A stretch of 61,900 nt of DNA, from contig CALBZE010000125.1 in assembly GCA_937889645.1 (NCBI GenBank), forward strand, positions 1-61,900, given 5' to 3'. Shown here in pieces: positions 22,717-30,922 of this stretch; position 1 is the stretch's first letter; each line of letters begins with the position of its first letter. Both the position numbers and the translations under genes were made by a program. The notes beneath the pieces were generated by a model, which was given only the letters and a program-made list of their open reading frames with translations, searched no databases and was not told where the DNA came from. The stretch comes from an uncultured bacterium (GTDB lineage Bacteria > Gemmatimonadota > Gemmatimonadetes > Longimicrobiales > RSA9).

Positions 22717-23685
22717 ATGCGTGATCCCGTGACACTCGATTCCAACCCGGGCCCCGCCGGCCAACCGACCGTCCCGGACGTGAGCCCGGACGTGCCCCCC
22801 GCGTCGTGGCGCCTGGTACTGGCGCTTCTCGAGCGTCTGCCGCAAGGCGCGCTGAGCCGCGCCTTCGGCCGGCTCGCGGACGTCGAGATCCCGCGCCGGC
22901 TGCGCAGGCCGGTTCTCGGTGCCGTCGCGCGTACCCTCGGGATCGACCTGTCCGAGGCCGAGTTGCCGCTCGATGACTACCCGTCGGTCAACGCGCTCTT
23001 CGTGCGGCAGCTCCGCCCCGGCGCCCGAACATGGCCCGACTCGCCCGACGTCGCCGGCTCGCCCGTGGACGGCGTGGTCGGCCGGCTCGGCATGATCCGC
23101 GGCGGGAAGATCCTGCAGGCCAAGGGTCGCTGGTACAGCGCGGCCGAGCTGCTCGGCGACGCGGACGAGGCGAGCCGGTTCGACGGGGGCATGTACCTCA
23201 CGATCTACCTCAGCCCGCGGCACTACCACCGCATCCACGCGCCGTGCGGCGGCACGATCGGCCACGCGCGCTACGTCCCGGGCGCGCTCCTCCCCGTCAA
23301 CGCCCCGGCGGTCGCCCACATCCCCGACCTCTTCGCCCGCAACGAGCGCCTGATCTGCCACATCGACGGCCCGCTCGGCCGAGTCGCGGTCGTTGCGGTG
23401 GGCGCGTACAACGTGGGGCGCATCTCGGCGGCGTTCGACCCGGACTGGTGCGCCGGACCGGGCGAGACACGGTGGGTCACCAACCGCCGGCCGCCCGCCG
23501 AGGAGCTTCGCCGGTACGACCCGCCGATCCCCGTCGCCACGGGCGATGAGATCATGGCGTTCCACCTGGGCTCGACGGTCGTCCTCCTCTTCGAGCCCGG
23601 CCGGGCGGAGCTGGTGCCGGAGCTGCGCAGCGGGCAGGAGATCCGGCTCGGGGCGCCCATCGCGGGCGCGCCCGCGGGCCTCTGA
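22717..23685 (+). CDS. psd: Phosphatidylserine decarboxylase (proenzyme)
   Basis: This 322-aa protein makes phosphatidylethanolamine. The LGST site in FHLGSTVVLLFEP, where self-cleavage between Gly and Ser creates the pyruvoyl group, is present near residue 288. YLSPRHYHRIHAPCGG with the catalytic histidines and SPVDGVVG are also visible. The length and motifs match the larger E. coli-type enzyme. The start at 22717 was chosen to avoid the shadow of murB upstream. A pssA gene was not seen nearby. Confidence 0.92.
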   Translation: MRDPVTLDSNPGPAGQPTVPDVSPDVPPASWRLVLALLERLPQGALSRAFGRLADVEIPRRLRRPVLGAVARTLGIDLSEAELPLDDYPSVNALFVRQLRPGARTWPDSPDVAGSPVDGVVGRLGMIRGGKILQAKGRWYSAAELLGDADEASRFDGGMYLTIYLSPRHYHRIHAPCGGTIGHARYVPGALLPVNAPAVAHIPDLFARNERLICHIDGPLGRVAVVAVGAYNVGRISAAFDPDWCAGPGETRWVTNRRPPAEELRRYDPPIPVATGDEIMAFHLGSTVVLLFEPGRAELVPELRSGQEIRLGAPIAGAPAGL

Positions 23686-23773
23686 AGCCGGGTCGCCCCG
23701 GACGTCGCCGACCGGGCGACGCCTCCCAACCGGGCCGCGTCGCCCCGCGCGCCCGTTGCGCCGTCGCCCTACC

Positions 23774-24157
23774 CTACCCGGTAACCGCGACCGCGTCGAT
23801 CTCGACCCGCGCGTCCCTCGGGAGCCGTGCGACCTCGACGGTCGAGCGCGCGGGCCGGTGGTCGCCGAAGTAGCGGGCGTAGACCTCGTTCATCGCGGCG
23901 AAGTCGTTCATATCCTTGAGGAACACGGTCGTCTTGACGACCGAGGAGAGCGATGCGCCCGCGGCCTCGAGGACTGCCTTGATGTTCTGGAGCACGCGCT
24001 CCGTCTGGGCCGCGACGTCGCCCTCGACCATCTGCATCGTCTTGGGGTCGAGCGGGATCTGCCCCGCCGTGAAGACCAGGTTCCCCGCGACGATCGCCTG
24101 GCGGTAGGGCCCGATCGCCGCCGGGGCGCCGTCCGTGTGCACGTTCTTCAACTCCAC
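23774..24157 (-). CDS. ridA: RidA family enamine/imine deaminase
   Basis: This 127-aa protein matches RidA/YjgF, which hydrolyses reactive 2-aminoacrylate and related imines. It shows AIGPYRQAI, VFTAGQIPLDP, ALNIKAVLEAAG-like helices and the catalytic Arg in the ARSTVEVARLPRDARVEIDAVA tail. The start is a GTG at 24157 with an AGGAGGAGG site a short distance upstream. It follows rfaE1 by 23 nt on the same strand. Confidence 0.92.
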   Translation of the reverse strand: MELKNVHTDGAPAAIGPYRQAIVAGNLVFTAGQIPLDPKTMQMVEGDVAAQTERVLQNIKAVLEAAGASLSSVVKTTVFLKDMNDFAAMNEVYARYFGDHRPARSTVEVARLPRDARVEIDAVAVTG

Positions 24158-24180
24158 CGTACCGCCTCCTCCTGAGTCGT

Positions 24181-25197
24181 TCACGCGTTCTGGTACTGCC
24201 GGATCGTGGCGCGCAGCTCGTCGGGCGAGACCGTGGCGACGCCCGCCTTGCCGACCTCGATCCCGGCGGCGTGGTTGGCGAGGACCGCCGCCTCGACGGG
24301 GCTCGCGCCGGCCCCGAGTGCGGTGGCGACCACGGCGGTCACCGTGTCGCCGGCGCCGGAGACGTCGTAGACAGACCGTGCGACGGTCGGCACCCGCACG
24401 TACTCGCCCGCCTCCGTCAGCAGCGCCATCCCGCCCTCGCCGAGCGTGACCAGCAGGTGCGCGCACCCGAGCCGCGCCCGGACGTCCTCCAACCACTCCG
24501 GGTCGTCCGCCTTGACGGGCGCCTGCAGGGCGGTCGACAGCTCGACCAGGTTCGGTTTGAAGACCGTCGCGCCGCCGTATGCGAAGAAGTTCCGGAACTT
24601 CGGGTCGACGACGACCGGGATCCCGCGCCGCGTCGCGGCCGCGAGTGCGGCCTCGATGACCTGCGTCGTGAGGACGCCCTTGTTGTAATCCTCGAGGACG
24701 AGCGCTTGTGCGCCCTCGACGAGCGACTCGATCGCCGCCGCGAGCTCGGCCGCGGAGGACGCATCGATGTCGTCTTCCACTTCGACGTCGTAGCGAGCGA
24801 CCTGATGGTGGCGCGCCAGGACGCGCGTCTTGACCGTGGTCGGCCGGCCCTCGACCGGCAGCACGCCCGAATGACCGATCCCGGCGCCGGCGAGCGCCTC
24901 GCGCAGCCGCACTCCGGAGCCATCCGCGCCGACGCAGCCGACCACCTCGCACGCGGCGCCGAGCGCCACCACGTTGCTCGCGACGTTCGCCGCGCCGCCC
25001 AGCGCGACCCACTCTTCGACGACCTTTACGACGGGAACGGGCGCCTCCGGCGAGATCCGCGACGCGCTGCCGCGCAGGTACACGTCGAGCATGAGATCGC
25101 CGACGACGACCACGCGGACATCGCGGAAGGCCTCGAGCAGCTCTTCGAGGCGCCCGGGCGAAATTCGATTCACGACCTGGGAAACCAAAGAGGGCAC
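24181..25197 (-). CDS. rfaE1: D-glycero-beta-D-manno-heptose-7-phosphate kinase
   Basis: This 338-aa PfkB-family kinase phosphorylates heptose-7-phosphate at C1 in ADP-heptose synthesis. It contains VVVGDLMLDVYLRGSASRISPEAPVPVV, GGAANVASNV, EDYNKGVLT, VFKPNLVEL and the PfkB catalytic signature DVSGAGDTV. The RISPEAPVPVV segment is diagnostic of the heptose kinase. The adenylyltransferase half of the usual HldE fusion is the separate gene at 2081-2581. Confidence 0.92.
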   Translation of the reverse strand: MPSLVSQVVNRISPGRLEELLEAFRDVRVVVVGDLMLDVYLRGSASRISPEAPVPVVKVVEEWVALGGAANVASNVVALGAACEVVGCVGADGSGVRLREALAGAGIGHSGVLPVEGRPTTVKTRVLARHHQVARYDVEVEDDIDASSAAELAAAIESLVEGAQALVLEDYNKGVLTTQVIEAALAAATRRGIPVVVDPKFRNFFAYGGATVFKPNLVELSTALQAPVKADDPEWLEDVRARLGCAHLLVTLGEGGMALLTEAGEYVRVPTVARSVYDVSGAGDTVTAVVATALGAGASPVEAAVLANHAAGIEVGKAGVATVSPDELRATIRQYQNA

Positions 25198-25298
25198 AGA
25201 ACTTTCGTCTCCGAAGCCTTCGGAGCCGTTCGAACGGGGGAAAGTACCGCGGGGCCGGACCCTTGTAAAGCGGCCGGCGCCGCGCTTCGCTGGACGCG

Positions 25299-26120
25299 AT
25301 GGGCAGATTCGTCGCCGCGATCGATACCTGGATGCGCAACGCTGCGCTCGGCGTGCAGGAGTATTTCGTCCTCGGCCAGCGGGCGGTGCGCTTCGTGGCG
25401 GCGCGCCCTTTCTACGGTGCCGACGTCCTGGTGCAGATGGACCGCATCGGCGTCGGCTCGATCCCGATCATCCTCCTGACCGGCCTGTTCACCGGGATGG
25501 TCCTCGCGCTCCAGAGCTCGGTCGAGCTGGGGCGCTTCGGCGCGGAGATCTACCTGGGGAGCCTGGTCGGTGCGTCGATGGTGAGGGAGCTGGGCCCGGT
25601 CCTCTCGGCGCTGATGGTGGCCGGCCGGGCGAGCTCGGGGATCGCGGCGGAGCTCGGCTCGATGCGCGTGACCGAGCAGATCGACGCGATGGAGACCATG
25701 GGCACCGACCCGATCAAGAAGCTGGTCACGCCGAGGCTGCTGGCCGGGATCACCATGCTCCCCCTGCTCACGATCGTGGCCGATGCGATCGGGATCATCG
25801 GCGGGCTCGTGATCGCCGTTTTTCGGATCGACCTCCCGGCCGACATCTACCTGCGCGGCGTCTGGCAGTCTTTCGCCGCGTCGGGGTACGTGCTCGGCGT
25901 CTTCCCCCGCGACTTCGTGAGCGGGCTCCTCAAGCCGGTCGTGTTCGGGGCCATCATCGCCCTGACCGGCGCCTATTACGGGCTGACCGCGACGGGCGGG
26001 ACGGAGGGCGTCGGGATGGCGACGACGCGCGCCGTCGTCACGGCTTCGATCCTGATCCTCGGGACCGACTATTTCCTGACCCAGCTCCTCCTGGTCGTCC
26101 TGCCGCCGCCGGGGTTATGA
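25299..26120 (+). CDS. mlaE: MlaE-type ABC transporter permease
   Basis: This 273-aa membrane protein has the MlaE pattern: ALQSSVELGRFGAEIYLGSLVGASMVRELGPVLSALMVAGR, then GSMRVTEQIDAMETMGTDP and PRLLAGITMLPLLT. About five hydrophobic segments are visible. It would be the membrane core of the MlaFED complex, which moves phospholipids between inner and outer membranes. The stop overlaps the mlaF ATG (ATGA). It is divergent from rfaE1. Confidence 0.93.
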   Translation: MGRFVAAIDTWMRNAALGVQEYFVLGQRAVRFVAARPFYGADVLVQMDRIGVGSIPIILLTGLFTGMVLALQSSVELGRFGAEIYLGSLVGASMVRELGPVLSALMVAGRASSGIAAELGSMRVTEQIDAMETMGTDPIKKLVTPRLLAGITMLPLLTIVADAIGIIGGLVIAVFRIDLPADIYLRGVWQSFAASGYVLGVFPRDFVSGLLKPVVFGAIIALTGAYYGLTATGGTEGVGMATTRAVVTASILILGTDYFLTQLLLVVLPPPGL

Positions 26121-26929
26121 GCGCAGTTCGCGGCCCGCTTCCGGAGATCCGGCGCGAACTGGAAGAGCCCGTCCGGCCGTCGCCGCAGGCGGACGCCTCG
26201 AAACCCGTCGTCATCGAGCTGGACGACGTCTGGCTCTCCTTCGACCGGCCGGTCCTCCGGGGGGTGAACCTCGTGGTCCGCGAAGGCGAGACCGTCGTCG
26301 TGCTGGGCGAGTCGGGGAGCGGCAAGTCGACGATCCTCAAGCTGATCATGCGCCTGCTCGTCCCGGACCGGGGGCGGGTCTGCGTCTTCGGCCGCGACAT
26401 CGTCGGGCTCGACTTCGAAGCCGCGCTCGAGGTCCGCAAGCACATCGGGATGGTCTTCCAGTACGCCGCACTCTTCGATTCGCTGACCGTCTACGAGAAC
26501 GTCGCCTACCCGCTCCGCGAGAACACCGACCTGCCCGAAGAAGCGATCTACCCCGTCGTCCGCGAACGGCTGGAATTCGTGAACCTCGACCCGGACCGCG
26601 TCATGTCGCAACTGCCGGGCGAGCTGTCCGGCGGGATGCGCAAGCGCGTCGGGATCGCGCGCGCCATCGCGGCGAACCCCGACATCATCCTCTACGACGA
26701 GCCGACCGCCGGGCTCGACCCCCTCGCCGTCGACGCCATCGTCGACCTGACGCGGAAGCTCCAGCGCGAGCTGGGCGTCACCTCCATCGTCGTGACGCAC
26801 GACATCCGCGCCGGCTTCCGCGTGGCCGACCGCGTCGACCTGCTTCGGGATGGGCGCATCGTCTTCGAGGGGACGCCCGAACAGATGGTCGCGGCCGACG
26901 ACCCCTACATCCGCGCGTTCCTGGGTTGA
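26117..26929 (+). CDS. mlaF: MlaF-type ABC transporter ATPase
   Basis: This 270-aa ATPase has Walker A GESGSGKST, Q-loop FQYAALFDSLTVYENV, signature LSGGMRKRVGIARAI, Walker B IILYDEPTAGLDP and the H-loop THD. The sequence is of the Mla/Ttg2A subgroup. An N-terminal extension of about 35 residues precedes the nucleotide-binding domain. It powers phospholipid transport with mlaE and mlaD. Confidence 0.94.
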   Translation: MSAVRGPLPEIRRELEEPVRPSPQADASKPVVIELDDVWLSFDRPVLRGVNLVVREGETVVVLGESGSGKSTILKLIMRLLVPDRGRVCVFGRDIVGLDFEAALEVRKHIGMVFQYAALFDSLTVYENVAYPLRENTDLPEEAIYPVVRERLEFVNLDPDRVMSQLPGELSGGMRKRVGIARAIAANPDIILYDEPTAGLDPLAVDAIVDLTRKLQRELGVTSIVVTHDIRAGFRVADRVDLLRDGRIVFEGTPEQMVAADDPYIRAFLG

Positions 26930-26932
26930 GCC

Positions 26933-27943
26933 GTGGCGCAGCGATCGATCCGGAGCGTCCGTCTCGAATGGAGCCAGGTCCGTGTCGGCGTGTTCCTGAT
27001 CGTCGCGCTCGGGCTCCTGGCCTACGCCGTCTACCGCGTGGGCGACCTCTTCGACGTCTTCGCCGATCGCTACACGATCGTCACCGTCGTGACCCGCGCC
27101 GACGGGCTCCTCGTGGGCGCGCCCGTCACGCTCGCCGGCCAGCGCGTCGGGCAGGTCTCGTCCATCGACTTCCTCCCCCTCGACGGACGGCCCGAGAACC
27201 TGAGCGTCGAGCTGTCGATCAACGAGAACATCCGCGAGTACGTGCGGGGCGACTCGTACGCCCGCATCCGGACCCAGGGGCTCCTCGGCGACCGGTACGT
27301 CGACATCGCGCCCGGCTCGCCCGCCGCGCCGATCGTCCAGCCCGGCGACACGATCCCGGGGATCGACCCCGTCGACATGGAGGATCTGCTCGCGACGGCC
27401 AACAGTACGATGCTGCAGCTCCAGGCGCTCGTCGGCGACCTCCGCTCGATCACCGGCAGCATCCTCGCCGGCCGGGGCACACTGGGACGGCTATTGGTCG
27501 ACGACGCGCTGTACGTGCGCCTCGTCGCAACGACGGGCCAGCTGCACGCCCTCCTCGCCGAGATCCGCTCGAGCGACGGTACGTTCGGCCGCATGATCCG
27601 CGACCCCAGGCTCTACGACGAGCTCGTCGCCGCCGTCGCCAGGGTCGATTCGCTCACCGCGCTCGCGCTGTCCGGCCAGGGGACGCTCGGGCGGCTCCTC
27701 CGCGACGACGCGATCTACGAGGGCGTGCTCGGGTTGATCGGCCGGGCCGATTCGACGATCGCAGACCTGGGCGAGTCGCTGGGCGCGCTCACCGACGGCG
27801 ACGGGACCGTCCAGCGCCTCCTCGGCGACCCCGCCCTCTACGACCAGCTCCTGAAGGCCGTCATCGACCTCCAGATCCTAATCAACGACATCCGCCTGAA
27901 TCCCAAACGGTTCCGGCCGGAGATCAACGTGGACATCTTCTGA
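26933..27943 (+). CDS. mlaD: MlaD/MCE-domain substrate-binding protein
   Basis: This 336-aa protein starts at a GTG just after mlaF. One transmembrane segment (about 18-35) is followed by a single MCE domain (about 47-130) with ADGLLVGAPVTLAGQRVGQV and GLLGDRYVDI. The remaining 200 residues contain four copies of a GxGTLGRLLxDxxLY motif at about 180-194, 214-228, 248-262 and 289-303, joined by helices. This resembles the helical tails of MCE proteins that assemble hexameric rings or tunnels. It is the periplasmic lipid-binding part of the Mla complex. Confidence 0.9.
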   Translation: MAQRSIRSVRLEWSQVRVGVFLIVALGLLAYAVYRVGDLFDVFADRYTIVTVVTRADGLLVGAPVTLAGQRVGQVSSIDFLPLDGRPENLSVELSINENIREYVRGDSYARIRTQGLLGDRYVDIAPGSPAAPIVQPGDTIPGIDPVDMEDLLATANSTMLQLQALVGDLRSITGSILAGRGTLGRLLVDDALYVRLVATTGQLHALLAEIRSSDGTFGRMIRDPRLYDELVAAVARVDSLTALALSGQGTLGRLLRDDAIYEGVLGLIGRADSTIADLGESLGALTDGDGTVQRLLGDPALYDQLLKAVIDLQILINDIRLNPKRFRPEINVDIF

Positions 27944-27955
27944 GGGATAGATCGA

Positions 27956-28513
27956 ATGGACACCGTCCTGAGCCGCAACTGGGGACTGATCGCGCTGCGG
28001 GGCGCGGCCGCCATCCTGTTCGGCATCCTCATGCTCCTCAACCCGGCCATCACGCTCGGGGTCGTCATCCTCCTCTTCGCCGCCCTCGCCTTCATCGACG
28101 GGATCTTCGCCGTGATCGCCGCAGTCGCGAACCGTCGCGAGGAGAAGCACTGGGGCGCCCTCCTCGCGACCGGTTTGCTCGGGATCGTCGTCGGCCTGTG
28201 CGCGTTCTTCTGGCCCGCGATCACCGCGATCGCGCTGGTCTACTTCATCGCCATCTGGGCGATCGTGGCCGGCATCGGCGAGATCGTGTCGGCGATCCGG
28301 CTGCGGAAATTCGTCGCCGACGAGTGGCTGCTGCTGTTGACGGGCGTCCTGTCGGTCGGGTTCGGCGTCGGCCTCGCCCTGTTCCCCGGCGCCGGCGTGC
28401 TCGCCCTCGCGATCTGGATCGGCGCGCTGGCGGTCGCGATCGGGGTGCTGAGGATCGTTGCGGCGTTGCGGTTGCGGAGCTTGCAGAAGGCGGGGGCTCG
28501 GCCGACGGACTAG
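27956..28513 (+). CDS. HdeD/DUF308 family membrane protein
   Basis: This 185-aa protein has about six hydrophobic segments and the DUF308 repeat pattern GAAAILFGILMLLNPAITLGVVILLFA, as in HdeD. The family is linked to acid resistance in E. coli, but its biochemical role is unknown. It lies 12 nt downstream of mlaD and is probably co-transcribed. No terminator is evident after it. Confidence 0.85.
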   Translation: MDTVLSRNWGLIALRGAAAILFGILMLLNPAITLGVVILLFAALAFIDGIFAVIAAVANRREEKHWGALLATGLLGIVVGLCAFFWPAITAIALVYFIAIWAIVAGIGEIVSAIRLRKFVADEWLLLLTGVLSVGFGVGLALFPGAGVLALAIWIGALAVAIGVLRIVAALRLRSLQKAGARPTD

Positions 28514-28627
28514 CGAGGGCGCGCCGCGGCCGGCACCCCGCCCCGGCAACCCGCCTCGCCCGGGCACGGGGCGAAAAGCCGGGGAGCGCCCGGGACCGAG
28601 TCGCGCCGACGATTCAGGCGACGCCGA

Positions 28628-29482
28628 TCAATCCACGACGACTCGCCCCACGAGCACCTGGGGCTCGCGCATGGCTCCTTCGACGGCAGCGTAGATCGTG
28701 TCCTTCCGCACGATCGGCAGCGGAGAGTCGAGTACGGGGGTGGGCGGCGTTGCAACATGGTCGAGACACCGTGGCCGTTCAGCCGAACGGCCTGCGCCTC
28801 GAGTCGGGGGATGCGGTGGCTCTGGACGGTGACGCCGAGCGCATCGAACGCGAGCGGTTGGCCGGGAAGCCGCGGAGCGCTTCGACCCCGCACGAGGCCG
28901 GAGCGCCCCGCGGCCACGTGGCCGCAACGGAAGATCAGCCGTAAGTTACTCCACGACCGAAGGCTACTCCCCGCCGCCGAAACGATAGGAAGATCTCCGG
29001 CCAGCACGAGCGCTACGCCCCGCGGCAAGCTTATCCGCAGCGCCCGAGACCTGTCAATCGGCTCGCTCACCTGCGCTCTACGACCAACGCCCGCGGGTAC
29101 GGGACGTTATCGATGATCAGGAAGCGCTCGCCCCGAACGGCGGCGAGGAGCGGGAGGGTGGTCGTCCGCGCGACCTCTTCTCCCGAGTCCAGCGCGATCA
29201 GGCGCGAATCGATGCCATGGAACTCCCTGTCATCGGGCGGGGCGTCGGCCAAGCGGATGAGTGGGTGCGATGTACCGGCCACGATGACCTGGTCACGCGG
29301 CCGGCATCGCAGTAGTGCTTCCCGTCGAGGATCTGCCGGCCGGCTAGCACGGCGAGTCCACCCAATCCGTCCAGTCCGTCGATCGGAGGAGCCTCGCCGA
29401 TCGACATCAGGATCTCCCCGTCGGTTGCGAGCTCGTGCGCCATCATCCCGTACAGCCCAATGAGTCGGCCGAGCTTTGCCAT
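28628..29482 (-). pseudogene. Decayed 6-bladed beta-propeller-type gene
   Basis: Three stretches of protein-like sequence lie in different minus-strand frames. At 29480-29300 one frame reads GEILMSIGEAPPIDGLDGL and LAGRQILDG. A second frame from about 29296 to 29067 gives VIVAGTSHPLIRLAD and ERFLIIDNVPYPRALVVERR. Then FDALGVTVQSHRIPRLEAQ near 28830-28770 and DSPLPIVRKDTIYAAVEGAM at about 28740-28670 lie in still other frames, ending at a stop at 28628. Together they look like pieces of one secreted 6-bladed propeller protein broken by frameshifts and deletions. There is no intact gene in 28514-29578. The family guess is inference. Confidence 0.5.
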
Positions 29483-29578
29483 ACCAACCTCACCGAGTAC
29501 GTCGTAGCGCTGGCTCTCACCAGACGGCGGATCATGCGCAGCAGATCGATATCGCGAAGGATCGCGCGTCCACTCCTC

Positions 29579-30370
29579 TCACGCCGCCGCCAGTGCGAAG
29601 AACGCCCCGACCGGGTCCCTCACGACGCCGAAGCGGGCCTTGCCGTCGCTGCCGCGCATGACCCTGAGGACGCTCCCGCCTTCCTCCTCAACGCGCCGGA
29701 GACTCTCGTCGAGGTCGGCGACGGGGAGGTAGATCAGCCAAACGGCAGGGATATCGGCGTTGACGCCGCGTGCATGGCAGATCCCGGCGGCCGCGCTCCC
29801 CGCCCCACCGAGCATGGCATAGTCGGCGTAGCTCTCGTCGCCGTCCCGCATCGCGACCTCCTCGCTCCCCCATCCGACGACGGCCTCGTAGAAGACCCTT
29901 GTGGCCGGCGCGTCCGGGACGGTCAGGTCGAGCCAGGCGATCTGCCCGAACGTCTGCTCGGGGCCCGACTCGGCCATAGCGGCGGGGATCATCTCCGCCG
30001 GCACGACCGGGATGACGCCGAAGGCGGCGCCGTTCGGGTCGAGGAGCACGGCCCACTGGCTCCGGCCGGCGTCGTCCCGGGAGTGCAGGAGGACCTGCCC
30101 CCCCAGCTCCGAAGCCCTCTCCACACTCGCCGCCACATCGGCGACCTGGATGTGCGGCATCCACTGGACCGGGAGCTCGGCATATTCCCGCCCGCGCGGA
30201 CCGACGCCGATGATCGGGATCCCGAGGTTGTTCATCAGATCCTCTCGCCAAAGAGGCCTCTCTCCGGTCGTGAGGACCCACGAGTAGAAACGAAGCTCGC
30301 GCTCGTGCTCCGGAACGGCGATGTCGGCGCTCAGCACGCCGCCGACCTGCGGACGGATTGGGTTCGTCAT
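29579..30370 (-). CDS. Two-domain VOC (glyoxalase-fold) protein
   Basis: This 263-aa protein contains two vicinal-oxygen-chelate domains (about 8-125 and 140-262). Each ends in the fold's closing motif, DPNGAAFGVI in the first and DPVGAFFALA in the second. The two-domain form resembles Cfp30B-type or glyoxalase-like proteins; the substrate is unknown. The start at 30370 has an AAGGAG site 6 nt upstream, and the longer reading runs into the tmRNA. It lies 152 nt downstream of tmRNA. Confidence 0.85.
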   Translation of the reverse strand: MTNPIRPQVGGVLSADIAVPEHERELRFYSWVLTTGERPLWREDLMNNLGIPIIGVGPRGREYAELPVQWMPHIQVADVAASVERASELGGQVLLHSRDDAGRSQWAVLLDPNGAAFGVIPVVPAEMIPAAMAESGPEQTFGQIAWLDLTVPDAPATRVFYEAVVGWGSEEVAMRDGDESYADYAMLGGAGSAAAGICHARGVNADIPAVWLIYLPVADLDESLRRVEEEGGSVLRVMRGSDGKARFGVVRDPVGAFFALAAA

Positions 30371-30521
30371 CAGGGCTCCTTGGCTGATAGGTCGATTCGC
30401 GGAACATGAACCGGAGCCCTGAGCCCCGGCAAGGGGGTTGGCCGCTGACGACGGCAGTGAGACGGTTCGAAGCCGCGAAAACAATCGCGCCCGGCCCCCT
30501 TCGAGAGCCGGGCGCTGTCCA

Positions 30522-30883
30522 TGGAGCCGGCGGGAGTCGAACCCGCGTCCGCGAATAGATCCCTCAGCGCGTCTACGTGCGTAGTTCGCTGTTCTGTTCA
30601 TCTCGTCCGTTCATCGGCCAGCGAACGGCCCTTCCCGGACCAGCCGTACTGGATCTCGCTCGCGACCGGTACGGCATCGGACGCGAGCCAGCCCGATTCG
30701 ATCGATGTCTCCGGCCTTACCTCGGGCCCGGTCCGACCGGAGACAGGTGCGTAGGTTAGACCTTACGCAGCCAGCGCCATCTGAGAGTTGGCACTTGTGT
30801 GTTGTTCCCGCTTTTTAACGAGGTTACGGGACCTCGGCACGCGGCGCCGACTTCACTAAACACGTCGAATCCATGTCGGCCCC
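30522..30883 (-). ncRNA. ssrA: tmRNA
   Basis: The minus strand begins GGGGCCGACATGGATTCGAC and ends in a tRNA-like T-arm, GGGTTCGACTCCC, with acceptor end CGGCTCC that pairs with the 5' GGGGCCG. This is the standard tmRNA tRNA-like domain. The internal reading frame encodes the tag ANSQMALAA followed by TAA, preceded by the resume region. It rescues stalled ribosomes and marks products for ClpXP-type proteases through the LAA end. CCA is not encoded. smpB is not in the window. Confidence 0.95.
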
Positions 30884-30893
30884 TACGCCCTGA

Positions 30894-30922
30894 AAACTAG
30901 GCAAATCACGTGCCCGAGTCAA
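30894..30922 (-). promoter_or_regulatory. Sigma70-type promoter of tmRNA
   Basis: On the minus strand a -35 TTGACT (30917-30922) is spaced 17 nt from a -10 TAGTTT (30894-30899). It lies about 11 nt before the mature 5' end of tmRNA and overlaps the last codons of the diguanylate cyclase gene. Confidence 0.7.

Noticed and set aside
28510..29070. A complete 186-aa gene on the minus strand
   Set aside because: The reading frame switches between protein-like and random sequence, so it is better explained as part of the decayed propeller gene.
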